The notes beneath the pieces were generated by a model. That model saw only the letters and a program-made list of their open reading frames with translations. It searched no databases and had not been told where the DNA came from. A program made the translations under genes and the position numbers. A stretch of 64,000 nucleotides of DNA from Butyrivibrio sp. (lineage in GTDB: Bacteria; Bacillota; Clostridia; Lachnospirales; Lachnospiraceae): contig JAFXTN010000037.1 of assembly GCA_017535785.1 (NCBI GenBank), positions 62,001 to 126,000 of the forward strand. Reading direction: 5' to 3'. This document shows, in pieces, positions 35,168-43,570 of the stretch; position 1 is the stretch's first letter; each line of letters begins with the position of its first letter.

Positions 35168-36637
35168 ATGGCAACGAATTTAAATAACTCCAATGTGGCT
35201 ACCAGAGAGGCCAGGATCGGCTCTATAACAGGTTACATCGGATCGCTCAAGGATCTTGCAAGTCAGAGCGAATGTGGAACACTTAAAGGATGTTCAAGAT
35301 GTTTTTCACAGTCAAGCTCTTGTCTTTCAAGCTGTGCCCTTGGTCAGCTTTCTGCGATAAGAGACATCGCCATCATTCATCACGGACCTGCAGGCTGTTC
35401 GGTCGCGGCAGCAGGTACATATTACCTTGATAAGGTTATGGCCAAAAAGCGTGGTGTTACCAATGATACTGTCTATGTTGGAACAGATATGAATGAGAAT
35501 GACACTATCTTTGGTTCAACCAATACTCTTAGAAATATCATTCTGGAAGTAAACAAAAGATACAGCCCCAAGGCTATTTTCGTATCAAGCTCCTGTGCAA
35601 CGGGAATCATCGGAGAGGATATCGACAGTATTGTGGATGAGCTCAAAGATGAGATTCAGGTTCCTATAGTTGCGGTTCACTGTGAGGGATTCAAGTCAAG
35701 AATCTGGGCAACAGGATTTGATATTGCAGACCACGCGGTTCTACAGTCTATTGTTAAACCGCCAAGAGAGGGAGTAAAGAGCAACAAGATTAACTTCAAG
35801 AATTTCTATGAGAGTGCAAGACCTGAGATCATAGAGATGTTCAAGGAATTTGATCTTGAGCCGACATTCCTTTACTGTAACTCTACTATTGAGGAGCTTT
35901 CTCACATATCTGAAGCAGTAGCTACCACATGTATCTGCGGAACACTTGGTAACTATCTTGGAAACGTACTTGAAGAAAAATACGGCGTTCCTTATGTAAG
36001 AAGCATCAACCAGTGCGGTATCGTAGGTTTTGAGGCTTGGCTTCGCGAGATAGGTAAGGTTACAGGCAGAAGTGAAAAGATAGAAAAGTACATTCAGGAG
36101 CAGAGAGCAATCTATCTTCCCAAGATTGAGGAAGTTAAGAAAGAGCTTAAGGGACTTAGAGCAGTACTCGGTATGGGACCCGGATATACATTCGAGGTAT
36201 CCCGTGTTCTTAACGAACTTGGCATTGAGGTTGTATGGGCTCTTGCATGGCACTATGACAAGAAGTATGAGAACGGAGATGTACCTCCTTCAATGAAATA
36301 TCTTCTTGATAACAATATTGATTTCGAGGCCAGTGTTGCGGATCAGCAGAACTTCGAGGTTATGAACATTCTGAACAAGTATCAGCCGGATCTGTATCTA
36401 TCAAGACATCCCGGTTCAACTGTTTGGGCAATCAAGAACGGAACACCTTCTGTATATGTTGCGGATGAGTATATGATCTTCGGATACAAGCACACACTTG
36501 AGTTTGCATATTCAATCCTTGACAGTATCAGAAACAGAAGCTTTGAGCAGAATCTCGCAAAGAGAACAAAGCTTCCTTATACAGATTGGTGGTACAAACA
36601 GAATGTAGGAGAGTTCCTCGTTCAGGACAAAGCATGA
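35168..36637 (+). CDS. NifD-like catalytic subunit (MarD-like)
   Basis: A 489-residue component-1 protein. P-cluster ligands align at Cys56 (SSCALGQ), Cys77 (HHGPAGC) and Cys143 (SSSCATGIIGED). Cys257 (TCICGTLGNYLGNVLEEKYG) aligns with the cofactor cysteine 275 of NifD by identical spacing to the KYG-V/I-P segment. The position of NifD His442, after the GxP turn, appears to be Ala here (GTPSVYVADE). An unusual N-terminal cluster of Cys36, 42, 45, 52 and 56 is present. These features place it among nitrogenase-like enzymes with a NifB-derived cofactor, best matched by the methylthio-alkane reductases. By inference it reduces an organic sulfur compound rather than N2. Confidence 0.82.
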   Translation: MATNLNNSNVATREARIGSITGYIGSLKDLASQSECGTLKGCSRCFSQSSSCLSSCALGQLSAIRDIAIIHHGPAGCSVAAAGTYYLDKVMAKKRGVTNDTVYVGTDMNENDTIFGSTNTLRNIILEVNKRYSPKAIFVSSSCATGIIGEDIDSIVDELKDEIQVPIVAVHCEGFKSRIWATGFDIADHAVLQSIVKPPREGVKSNKINFKNFYESARPEIIEMFKEFDLEPTFLYCNSTIEELSHISEAVATTCICGTLGNYLGNVLEEKYGVPYVRSINQCGIVGFEAWLREIGKVTGRSEKIEKYIQEQRAIYLPKIEEVKKELKGLRAVLGMGPGYTFEVSRVLNELGIEVVWALAWHYDKKYENGDVPPSMKYLLDNNIDFEASVADQQNFEVMNILNKYQPDLYLSRHPGSTVWAIKNGTPSVYVADEYMIFGYKHTLEFAYSILDSIRNRSFEQNLAKRTKLPYTDWWYKQNVGEFLVQDKA

Positions 36638-36656
36638 TTCACGGAGGCTGATTTAA

Positions 36657-37955
36657 ATGGCAAAGTTACTTGATAAACAAAGATATAAATGTGCGCTGGG
36701 TGCAATGCAGACAGTGCAGGCAATTGAAAGAGCTATCCCTATTCTTCACTCCGGCCCCGGATGTGCTCAGAAGCTCTCTGACGGAAACGGAAGCAGCGGA
36801 TACTTTTCACCAAATATTTTTCCATGTACAAGTATCAATGAAAAAGACGTTGTATTCGGCGGTGTAAAAAAGCTTCATTCAACCATCGATAATGCGCTTA
36901 AGGTCATCGATGCGGACATGTACGTTGTACTTACAGGATGTATCCCCGAGATTGTAGGTGATGATTCAGGAGAAGTTGTATCTGAGTTTGCAGATGCGGA
37001 TAAGCCTGTAATCTATGCTCCTACAGCAGGATTTAAAGGAAACAACTACAAGGGACATGAGCAGATTATTGATGCGATCATTGACCAGTACATAAAGAAG
37101 ACTGATAAGAAGGAAAAGGGTCTTGTAAATATCTGGGCTGACGTTCCTTATCAGGATCTTTACTGGCTTGGAAACTTAAGAGCACTTGAGAAACTGTTAA
37201 AAGAGATAGGTCTTACACCTAATACTATATTTGGATATCAGAGAGGAATAAAGAACGTAGATAAGATTGCCTCTGCTGAGTTTAACCTTCTTGTTTCTCC
37301 TTGGGTTTCACTCAAGAATGTAAAGAAGCTTGAGAAAAAACTCGGAACACCTTATCTTCACTACAATACACTTCCTATCGGAGCTTTCGAGACAAGTAAA
37401 TTCCTTAGAGAAGTAGGAAAGTTTGCAGGAGTAGATGAGAAGCTTGTAGAGGATGTTATAACAGAGCATGAGAATTATTACTACTATCTCATCGAGAGAT
37501 TTGCGGATCTGTTCCTTGAGAACCGAGTAATCAACAAGCAGTTCTCAGTTGTTGCTGATGCTCAGTATGCTCTTGGCATCACCAAGTTCCTTACAAATGA
37601 TCTGGGACTTGTGCCTGCTAAGCAGTTCATTACTGATGATACTCCCAAGGAGTACAGAGAGGCTATAACAGAGGAGTTCAAAAAGCTCAACTACGGTCTT
37701 GAAGCAGAAGTTGTATTTGAGACTGACGGCTACAAGATCCATGAAGAGATAAAGAGCCATGACTATCATGGATATCCGCTTGTTCTTGGCGGCTACTATG
37801 ATAAAGAAGTAACTGAGGATCTTAAAGGTAACTTCCTCAACATCTCATGGCCCGTTAAGGACAAGATAGTTCTTAATGATGCAATTGTGGGTTACGAAGG
37901 CGGTATCAGACTTATCGAAGATATCTACACCGTAGCATCACAGAGATTTAACTAA
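36657..37955 (+). CDS. NifK-like subunit (MarK-like)
   Basis: A 432-residue partner of the NifD-like protein. Cys12 (YKCALGA), Cys36 (HSGPGC) and Cys95 (VLTGCIPEIVGDD) match the three P-cluster ligands of NifK with nearly the same spacing (24 and 59, against 25 and 58). The chain is shorter than true NifK (about 520) because the N-terminal extension is missing, as is usual in nitrogenase-like enzymes. It is separated from the nifD-like gene by 19 bases with its own GGAGG site. Confidence 0.85.
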   Translation: MAKLLDKQRYKCALGAMQTVQAIERAIPILHSGPGCAQKLSDGNGSSGYFSPNIFPCTSINEKDVVFGGVKKLHSTIDNALKVIDADMYVVLTGCIPEIVGDDSGEVVSEFADADKPVIYAPTAGFKGNNYKGHEQIIDAIIDQYIKKTDKKEKGLVNIWADVPYQDLYWLGNLRALEKLLKEIGLTPNTIFGYQRGIKNVDKIASAEFNLLVSPWVSLKNVKKLEKKLGTPYLHYNTLPIGAFETSKFLREVGKFAGVDEKLVEDVITEHENYYYYLIERFADLFLENRVINKQFSVVADAQYALGITKFLTNDLGLVPAKQFITDDTPKEYREAITEEFKKLNYGLEAEVVFETDGYKIHEEIKSHDYHGYPLVLGGYYDKEVTEDLKGNFLNISWPVKDKIVLNDAIVGYEGGIRLIEDIYTVASQRFN

Positions 37956-38011
37956 GGCGACGACACAGTTCTGCCATAAACTGTTGTTTCTAAATTGATA
38001 GAGGTAAAGCG

Positions 38012-38494
38012 ATGTCATATTTGATTGCCGTCGCAACATCAAATGCCAAGGACGTAGACCTTGGCTTTGGTGCTGCTAGGGGGTTCCATATCTACGAAGT
38101 AGACGGAACCGATTATAAAGAAAAAGAATACAGAGAGTTTGTTGAAGACGAAAACATTAATGCAGGAGTACAGAATAAGAGCGAGACTTCTGATACTCAG
38201 ATAAGCGGATGCGCAGGAGCGCAGAACGGTTGCGGCGACGGTTCCCAAGGAGGTTGCGGCGGAAACGGTGGCCACGGCGGCTGCGGAGGTGGCGACGGAG
38301 CGCTTAAGAAAGTCGAACTTATTTCGGATTGCCGAAGCCTTGTCTGCAAGAAGATCGGATTCCAAGCACAAAAGCAGCTTGAGAAAAAAGCCATTGCGGG
38401 ATTCGATGTAGAGTGCAGCGTTGATGAAGCAATCGTCAAGATAGCAACGTATTTCAACAAGATAGACAATCATATAAGTCTAAGAAGAGGGTAA
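38012..38494 (+). CDS. NifX-like protein with Cys/Gly/His-rich insert
   Basis: A 160-residue protein of the NifX/NafY-like fold split by a low-complexity insert. The start SYLIAVATSNAKDVDLGFGAARGFHIYEV and the end AIAGFDVECSVDEAIVKIATYF are NifX-like. Residues about 66-97 contain five Cys, one His and runs of Gly (GCGDGSQGGCGG, NGGHGGCGGGDG). Such an insert could bind iron or nickel, or a cluster. It is the last gene of the nitrogenase-like operon, followed by a strong terminator. The metal-delivery role is inferred. Confidence 0.78.
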   Translation: MSYLIAVATSNAKDVDLGFGAARGFHIYEVDGTDYKEKEYREFVEDENINAGVQNKSETSDTQISGCAGAQNGCGDGSQGGCGGNGGHGGCGGGDGALKKVELISDCRSLVCKKIGFQAQKQLEKKAIAGFDVECSVDEAIVKIATYFNKIDNHISLRRG

Positions 38495-38506
38495 GAAAAA
38501 TATAGG

Positions 38507-38546
38507 AAGAGCAAAGTCGGTGTAAAAACCTGCTTTGCTCTTTTTT
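38507..38546 (+). terminator. Terminator of the nitrogenase-like operon
   Basis: AAGAGCAAAG (38507-38516) and CTTTGCTCTT (38533-38542), followed by T-run. Confidence 0.92.
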
Positions 38547-38568
38547 AATAAGCTCAAATTATCATTCG

Positions 38569-38656
38569 CTATAAGCAATCTTTAATTTTCGCTTCCGTTT
38601 TCGTGTGTTATTATTCAATCAATACAAATTACCCTATTGACCTAGTAGGTAAAAGG
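38569..38656 (+). promoter_or_regulatory. LysR-type promoter and operator of the TauT-type transporter/cooS operon
   Basis: The 24 bases from CTATAAG at 38569 match 20 of 24 with the cysK site (27981). TATTAT (38609-38614) is the -10, again 40 bases after the C of CTATAA, and TATKATTCAATCA follows in both promoters. CCTATTGACCTAGTAGG (38633-38649) matches the yezD operator in 14 of 17 positions and sits at a comparable distance downstream of the -10. Confidence 0.65.
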
Positions 38657-38679
38657 AATTATAGTGGAGGATAGTTATT

Positions 38680-39636
38680 ATGAAAAAACACCTATTATTA
38701 ACAATACTTATCATATCAGTGCTTGCACTCTTTGGATGTGGAAATACCAATGGTAATGGTTCGGATACCGGCTCCGGAGGAGGCAGTGCTAAGGCAGAAG
38801 AGACAGTAAAGATAGCTTATCTTCCCATAACACATTCACTTGCCGTGTTGGAAGAAGCAGATGAACTTGCAAATAATGACAAGGTTAATGTTGAACTTGT
38901 TAAATACGGATCCTGGCCCGAACTTTTGGATGCACTTAATTCGGGTAAGGTTGACGGAGCATCGGTTCTTATAGAGCTTGCAATGAAATCAAAAGCTGAA
39001 GGCGTAGGTATCAAAGCTGTTGCTCTCGGACATAAAGACGGAAATGTTCTCATTGTTTCTAATGAAGTTAAGGACGGAGCAGACTTAAAGGGAAGAACAA
39101 TTGCAATTCCGCATCGCCAGTCTTCACATAATATTTTGGTAAATGATGCACTTGCAAAGAACGGACTTACTATCGATGATATTAACGTCGTTGAACTTGC
39201 TCCGACAGAAATGCCGTCTGCGCTCGTTACGGGAACAATAGACGGTTACTGCGTTGCGGAACCTTTCGGTGCCGTAGGTGTTTCGACAGGAAAAGCAAAA
39301 GTACTGTATACCTCTGAGGAGCTTTGGGAGAATTCGATTTGCTGCGCACTTGTATTAACGGATGATTTTATAGATAAGCATGCGGATACAGCCAAGGCTT
39401 TTGTCGAAGGTTACAAGACAGCGGGTAATAATCTTGATGCCGAAGCAGCTAAGAAGATTGCGGGAAAATATCTTAAGCAGAAAGACGATGTACTTGAAAC
39501 TTCTTTAAAGTGGATTTCTTATGACGACCTTGATATCACAGAGGAACAGTATAACAAGCTCGTTGATAAGGTTAAAGAATATGGGCTTTCTGATAATCCG
39601 CCTGCATACTCTGATTTTGTAAAGACAGATTTTTGA
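38680..39636 (+). CDS. NitT/TauT-family substrate-binding lipoprotein
   Basis: A 318-residue lipoprotein (lipobox LFGCGNTNG, Cys near 20) of the SsuA/TauA type. It has VKIAYLPITHSLAVLEE, YGSWPELLDALNSGKVDGASVLIELAMK, RTIAIPHRQSSHNILV and TIDGYCVAEPFGAVGV. These proteins bring in sulfonates, taurine, nitrate or similar anions. With a cysteine-type promoter and cooS in the same operon, an organosulfur substrate for the nitrogenase-like enzyme is the attractive guess. Ligand not determined. Confidence 0.88.
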   Translation: MKKHLLLTILIISVLALFGCGNTNGNGSDTGSGGGSAKAEETVKIAYLPITHSLAVLEEADELANNDKVNVELVKYGSWPELLDALNSGKVDGASVLIELAMKSKAEGVGIKAVALGHKDGNVLIVSNEVKDGADLKGRTIAIPHRQSSHNILVNDALAKNGLTIDDINVVELAPTEMPSALVTGTIDGYCVAEPFGAVGVSTGKAKVLYTSEELWENSICCALVLTDDFIDKHADTAKAFVEGYKTAGNNLDAEAAKKIAGKYLKQKDDVLETSLKWISYDDLDITEEQYNKLVDKVKEYGLSDNPPAYSDFVKTDF

Positions 39637-39686
39637 TTATATTACTTGTGATTGTTTAGTTACCGGGTAATAAGTAAGGGGACCTG

Positions 39687-40448
39687 ATGAAAAAATTACT
39701 CTCTATTAAATATGTTGTTGTATCGATACTTATATTATTGGGAATTTGGCAGCTTGCATTTACTGTAAGCGATTACAGTTCGGCTCTGTTTCCGTCACCT
39801 TTGATGGCAATTCAGGCTTTGGGCGAAATGATAGCTGACGGAACGCTCATAGCTTCTATAGCCGCAAGTATGTACAGATTTGTGATAGGTTATGGATTAT
39901 CGGTTTTAATAGCAGTCTTTCTTGGACTTATCCTAGGAAGCCTTCCGAAGGTTTTTAATTATGTTAATCCTTCGCTTCAGCTACTCAGACCGATATCTCC
40001 GACAGCGTGGATGCCATTTGTGGTGCTTCTGTTTGGAATAGGAGATCTTCCTGCTATTGTAATCATTTTTATAGCAGCGTTTTTCCCGGTACTGCTTTCT
40101 ACGGTATCAGCTGTAAGTAAGATCGACGATATGTACTTCAGAGTTGCGGATAATTTCGGAATCAGGCAGCCTCAGCTTATGTGGAAGGTGATCCTTCCGG
40201 CGGCATTCCCTCAGATTGCAAATGCAGTTCACCTTGCGCTTGGAAGTGCATGGATATTCCTTGTTGCCGGCGAGATGGTAGGCGCGCAGTCAGGACTTGG
40301 TTTCCAGATCATTGATGCGAGAAACAATATCAGAGCTGACATTCTTTTGGCGACAATACTTGTAATAGGGCTTATAGGACTGCTACTGGATTTCCTTATC
40401 GGTCTCTTGGAAAAAAGAATTCTTAAAGCCTGGGGAGGTGAGCAGTAA
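39687..40448 (+). CDS. NitT/TauT-family ABC permease
   Basis: A 253-residue permease with six membrane segments and the SsuC/TauC motifs LRPISPTAWMPFVVLLFGIG and ADNFGIRQPQLMWKVILPAAFPQI (the EAA loop contacting the ATPase). Its TAA shares one base with the ATG of the ATPase gene (TAATG). Confidence 0.9.
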   Translation: MKKLLSIKYVVVSILILLGIWQLAFTVSDYSSALFPSPLMAIQALGEMIADGTLIASIAASMYRFVIGYGLSVLIAVFLGLILGSLPKVFNYVNPSLQLLRPISPTAWMPFVVLLFGIGDLPAIVIIFIAAFFPVLLSTVSAVSKIDDMYFRVADNFGIRQPQLMWKVILPAAFPQIANAVHLALGSAWIFLVAGEMVGAQSGLGFQIIDARNNIRADILLATILVIGLIGLLLDFLIGLLEKRILKAWGGEQ

Positions 40449-41221
40449 TGTCATATATTCATATAGAAAACGCAGGAAAAACCTTCATACAAAACGGCGC
40501 GGAATTCACGGCTTTGTCGGATGTAAATCTTGATATTGAAAAAGGCGAGTTTATCTGCCTTTTGGGACCTTCGGGCTGCGGAAAAAGTACGCTTTTAAAT
40601 GCTATCGCAGGTTTTGATCCCGTTAATCACGGAAGCGTTAAGATAGATGGAAACGAAGTAACCGCGCCAAGTACAAAGAATGTTACCATATTTCAGAACT
40701 ACGGATTACTTCCGTGGCGCACTGTTATCAAAAATGTCGAGCTTGGTCTCGAATCAAAAGGAATAGATAAAAAGCGCAGAAAAGAGATTGCTAAAGAGTA
40801 TCTTAAACTTGTGAAGCTTGAAAATTTTGCAAACAGTTTTCCAAGACAGCTTTCGGGAGGTATGAAACAGAGAGTCGCTATAGCCAGAGCTCTGGCTGTG
40901 GAACCTGATATCATCTTCATGGATGAGCCTTTCGGAGCGTTGGATGCAATTACAAGAATGAAGCTTCAGGATGATATTCTGGATATCTGCAAAAACGAAA
41001 AGAAGACTATCATCTTTGTGACGCATGATATTGAAGAAGCAGTTTATCTTGCGGACAGGATAGTTGTGATGACACCTAATCCCGGCAAAGTAAGAGGTGT
41101 GATCACGGTTCCGATTCATCATTTCAGAGACAGAACAAGCGGAGACTTTTTGCTGATAAGAGACAAGATCTTCGATCTGCTTCAGATGAAGGTAGAAGAA
41201 GATATTGAATATACAATTTAA
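40448..41221 (+). CDS. NitT/TauT-family ABC ATPase
   Basis: A 257-residue SsuB/TauB-like ATPase: Walker A LLGPSGCGKSTLLNAIAGFD, Q-loop IFQNYGLLPWRTVIKNVELG, signature LSGGMKQRVAIARALA, Walker B IIFMDEPFGALDAITR, switch VTHDIEEAVYLADRIVVM. It is coupled to the permease gene by a TAATG junction and followed 22 bases later by cooS-like. Confidence 0.93.
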   Translation: MSYIHIENAGKTFIQNGAEFTALSDVNLDIEKGEFICLLGPSGCGKSTLLNAIAGFDPVNHGSVKIDGNEVTAPSTKNVTIFQNYGLLPWRTVIKNVELGLESKGIDKKRRKEIAKEYLKLVKLENFANSFPRQLSGGMKQRVAIARALAVEPDIIFMDEPFGALDAITRMKLQDDILDICKNEKKTIIFVTHDIEEAVYLADRIVVMTPNPGKVRGVITVPIHHFRDRTSGDFLLIRDKIFDLLQMKVEEDIEYTI

Positions 41222-41243
41222 GTTAAGGTTAAGGTAGGAAAAA

Positions 41244-43343
41244 ATGAGTCATACACATTCGCATGAACACGAACATCACCATCATCACGGCAAAAACGGA
41301 CTGTCACATATTCACTCTCACAGAAACCTTATAGGTTTCGATGAGCATGGAATTCCGACAGTGACGCTTAAGGCAAGTGACCATGGCGGAGAGAGCAGTC
41401 CTGAGGATTTTACCAAGGATTACATGAACGCCGTGGCGGAATACAGAAAGACGTTTCCGTCGAAGCAGGATGTGATTGACAATACACCCGATCCCGCCGT
41501 TCGCGAGATGATACTTAGAATGGAGCAGATCGGAATAGATACAACCTTTGACAGATTCGATGCGCAGAAGCCTCAGTGTGCATTCGGACTTAGCGGAACC
41601 TGTTGTAAGATCTGCAATATGGGACCTTGTCATATTACCGCAAAGGCACAGAGAGGAGTCTGCGGTGCCGATGCGGATCTTATTGTGTCAAGAAATCTTT
41701 TAAGATCAGCTGCTTCAGGAGCAGCACAGCACGGTATGCATGCCCGTGAAGTAATGCTTACACTTAAGAAAGTTGCCGAGGGAGAGCTTGATATTCCTAT
41801 TCTCGGAGAGCAGAAAATAAGAAGCACTGCAGAGGCTTTCGGAATAAAACAAAAGAACAGACAGCTTAAAAACGTAGCAAGAGACCTTGCTGATGTTTTG
41901 CTTGAGGATATGTCAAGATCGGTTCCCGATGATTATAAGACGATCAAAGCCTGCGCGCTTCCCGAGAGACAGAAGGTATGGGAGGAACTTGATATTCTTC
42001 CTATCAGTGCTTACCATGAAGTTTTTGAAGCTTATCATAAATCAGGCTGTGCTACGGATGGCGATTGGAAGAGCATAATGCAGCAGTTCCTTCGCTGCGG
42101 TCTTGCATTTACTTTTTCCGGGGTTGTCGGTGCAGGTATAGCAACTGATGCTTTATTTGGAGTAGGTGACAGAGTTACATCCAAAGTTAATATCGGAGCG
42201 CTCAAAAAGGGCTATGTGAATATTGCCGTACACGGACATCTTCCTACACTTGTAAGCCAGATTGTTGCTGCGGGCAAGAGAGAAGATCTGATCGAACTAG
42301 CCAAGTCCAAAGGAGCTAAGGGTATCAGATTCTACGGTATCTGTTGTTCGGGACTTTCAGCGATGTACAGAGACAGCGGAGTTATTCCGCTTTCCAACGC
42401 TGTATCGGCTGAGCTTGTACTTGGAACCGGAGCGCTTGATCTGTGGGTTGCGGATGTTCAGGATGTATTCCCTTCGATCATGGATGTCGCAAAGTGCTTT
42501 AAGACTACAGTTATAACTACAAGTGATTCCGCACGTCTTCCGGGCGCCGAGAGATATGAGTATGACCATCATCACAGTAATATCGGACAGACTAAAGAGC
42601 TTGCCGAGAAGATAGTAAGACGAGCAATAGAAAGCTTTGAGAACAGAAAAGGAATTCCTGTTTATATTCCTCCGTATGAGGTTGAGGCAGAGGTCGGATT
42701 CTCTGTAGAGTATGTTCACAAGAGATTCGGAAGTATGAAGCCGCTCGCAGAAGCTATAAGATCAGGACAGATTCTTGGCGTTGTAAATATGGTCGGATGC
42801 AACAATCCAAAAGTACTTTATGAGAAGTGTATTATTGATGTTGCCGATGAGCTTCTTAAGAACAACGTTCTTATTATCACCAACGGATGCGCATCCTTCC
42901 CGCTTATGAAGCTTGGATATTGTGCAATCTCAGGAAAAGAAAAAGCGGGTGAGTCATTGAGGAAATTCCTTGAACCCGACCTTCCGCCCGTATGGCATGT
43001 AGGAGAGTGTATCGACAATACACGTTCTACAGGTATATTTGCGGGAATTGCAGGTGTGCTTGGAAAGAACCTTTACGAGCTTCCTTTTGCATTTTCATCT
43101 CCCGAGTGGGGCAATGAAAAAGGAATTGATGCGGCTCTTGGATTCAGACTTAACGGAATCAGTTCTTATCACTGCGTCGAGGCTCCGATCTTTGGCTCAA
43201 AGAATGTAATAGAGTTCCTTAAGCATGGTACGAAAGAGTTACTTGGCTCAACAATGAACGTAAATACAGATCCCGTAGCACTTGCCAAGCAGATAGTACA
43301 GGATATGAAGGACAAGAGAAAAACTCTTGGCTGGGATAAGTAA
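41244..43343 (+). CDS. CooS-type Ni-Fe carbon monoxide dehydrogenase homologue with Cys-to-Asp change in the C-cluster
   Basis: A 699-residue CooS-family protein. The D- and B-cluster ligands are complete (Cys112, 120, 121, 124, 129, 140 in CAFGLSGTCCKICNMGPC and the RGVCGAD segment). C-cluster equivalents to C. hydrogenoformans CODH-II are His332 (VHGHLP), Cys367 (GICCSG), Cys519 (VGCNNPKV), Cys549 (NGCASF) and Cys589 (GECIDN), and the acid-base Lys is Lys626. The position of Cys333 (DVQC) is Asp407 in WVADVQDVFPS. The N-terminus is His-rich, a possible nickel store. Co-transcription with a TauT-type importer is unusual and suggests a reaction other than plain CO oxidation. No cooC or cooF gene is seen nearby. 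Confidence 0.85.
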   Translation: MSHTHSHEHEHHHHHGKNGLSHIHSHRNLIGFDEHGIPTVTLKASDHGGESSPEDFTKDYMNAVAEYRKTFPSKQDVIDNTPDPAVREMILRMEQIGIDTTFDRFDAQKPQCAFGLSGTCCKICNMGPCHITAKAQRGVCGADADLIVSRNLLRSAASGAAQHGMHAREVMLTLKKVAEGELDIPILGEQKIRSTAEAFGIKQKNRQLKNVARDLADVLLEDMSRSVPDDYKTIKACALPERQKVWEELDILPISAYHEVFEAYHKSGCATDGDWKSIMQQFLRCGLAFTFSGVVGAGIATDALFGVGDRVTSKVNIGALKKGYVNIAVHGHLPTLVSQIVAAGKREDLIELAKSKGAKGIRFYGICCSGLSAMYRDSGVIPLSNAVSAELVLGTGALDLWVADVQDVFPSIMDVAKCFKTTVITTSDSARLPGAERYEYDHHHSNIGQTKELAEKIVRRAIESFENRKGIPVYIPPYEVEAEVGFSVEYVHKRFGSMKPLAEAIRSGQILGVVNMVGCNNPKVLYEKCIIDVADELLKNNVLIITNGCASFPLMKLGYCAISGKEKAGESLRKFLEPDLPPVWHVGECIDNTRSTGIFAGIAGVLGKNLYELPFAFSSPEWGNEKGIDAALGFRLNGISSYHCVEAPIFGSKNVIEFLKHGTKELLGSTMNVNTDPVALAKQIVQDMKDKRKTLGWDK

Positions 43344-43369
43344 ATTATATTGAATTATAACTTTTAGTT

Positions 43370-43423
43370 ATAGCCTCCCTAAAGATTAGCGTAATTGTGC
43401 TAACGGGGAGGCTATTGTATATT
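43370..43423 (+). terminator. Terminator of the transporter/cooS operon, overlapping the next promoter
   Basis: ATAGCCTCCC (43370-43379) pairs with GGGAGGCTAT (43406-43415), with an inner TTAGC/GCTAA stem. An inverted repeat TATAACT-TTT-AGTTATA (43356-43372), similar to LysR-type sites, overlaps its left arm. TTGTGC (43395) and TATATT (43418) are a possible weak promoter for the following leader. Confidence 0.7.
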
Positions 43424-43457
43424 AAACTCAACAAAAGCAAACAAGGAGCAAACTCAT

Positions 43458-43487
43458 ATGTTTACTAACCGGACAACCGGAGGTTAG
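43458..43487 (+). CDS. Candidate 9-residue leader peptide
   Basis: ATG 43458, preceded by AAGGAG (43443-43448), encodes MFTNRTTGG and stops at TAG 43485-43487. The coding sequence overlaps the first of two mutually exclusive hairpins of the attenuator below. Three Thr codons, one CGG Arg and two Gly codons are present; no Cys or Met. Confidence 0.4.
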   Translation: MFTNRTTGG

Positions 43488-43531
43488 TGGTTCGTCACCA
43501 TTAGGCGGATCAGTAATCTCCGGTTTTCTTG
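43464..43531 (+). promoter_or_regulatory. Transcription attenuator before the cystine-type ABC transporter
   Basis: Terminator form: AACCGGAGGTTA (43475-43486) pairs fully (one G-U) with TAATCTCCGGTT (43514-43525), followed by TTCTTGT. The loop holds a GTGG-TTCG-TCAC hairpin. Alternative form: ACTAACC (43464-43470) pairs with GGTTAGT (43482-43488). The two forms share bases 43475-43486, so only one can exist at a time. Confidence 0.6.
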
Positions 43532-43570
43532 TAAAAGCTTTTGATTTCAGGATAAAGCGAGGAGACGATT

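Noticed and set aside
38197-38469. Proline-rich minus-strand frame opposite the NifX-like gene
   Set aside because: It is the complement of the Gly/Cys-rich insert and has no ribosome site or coding signature.
41244-43343. Housekeeping Wood-Ljungdahl carbon monoxide dehydrogenase
   Set aside because: No acs, cooC or cooF genes nearby, a C-cluster cysteine is replaced, and the operon is a TauT-type importer.
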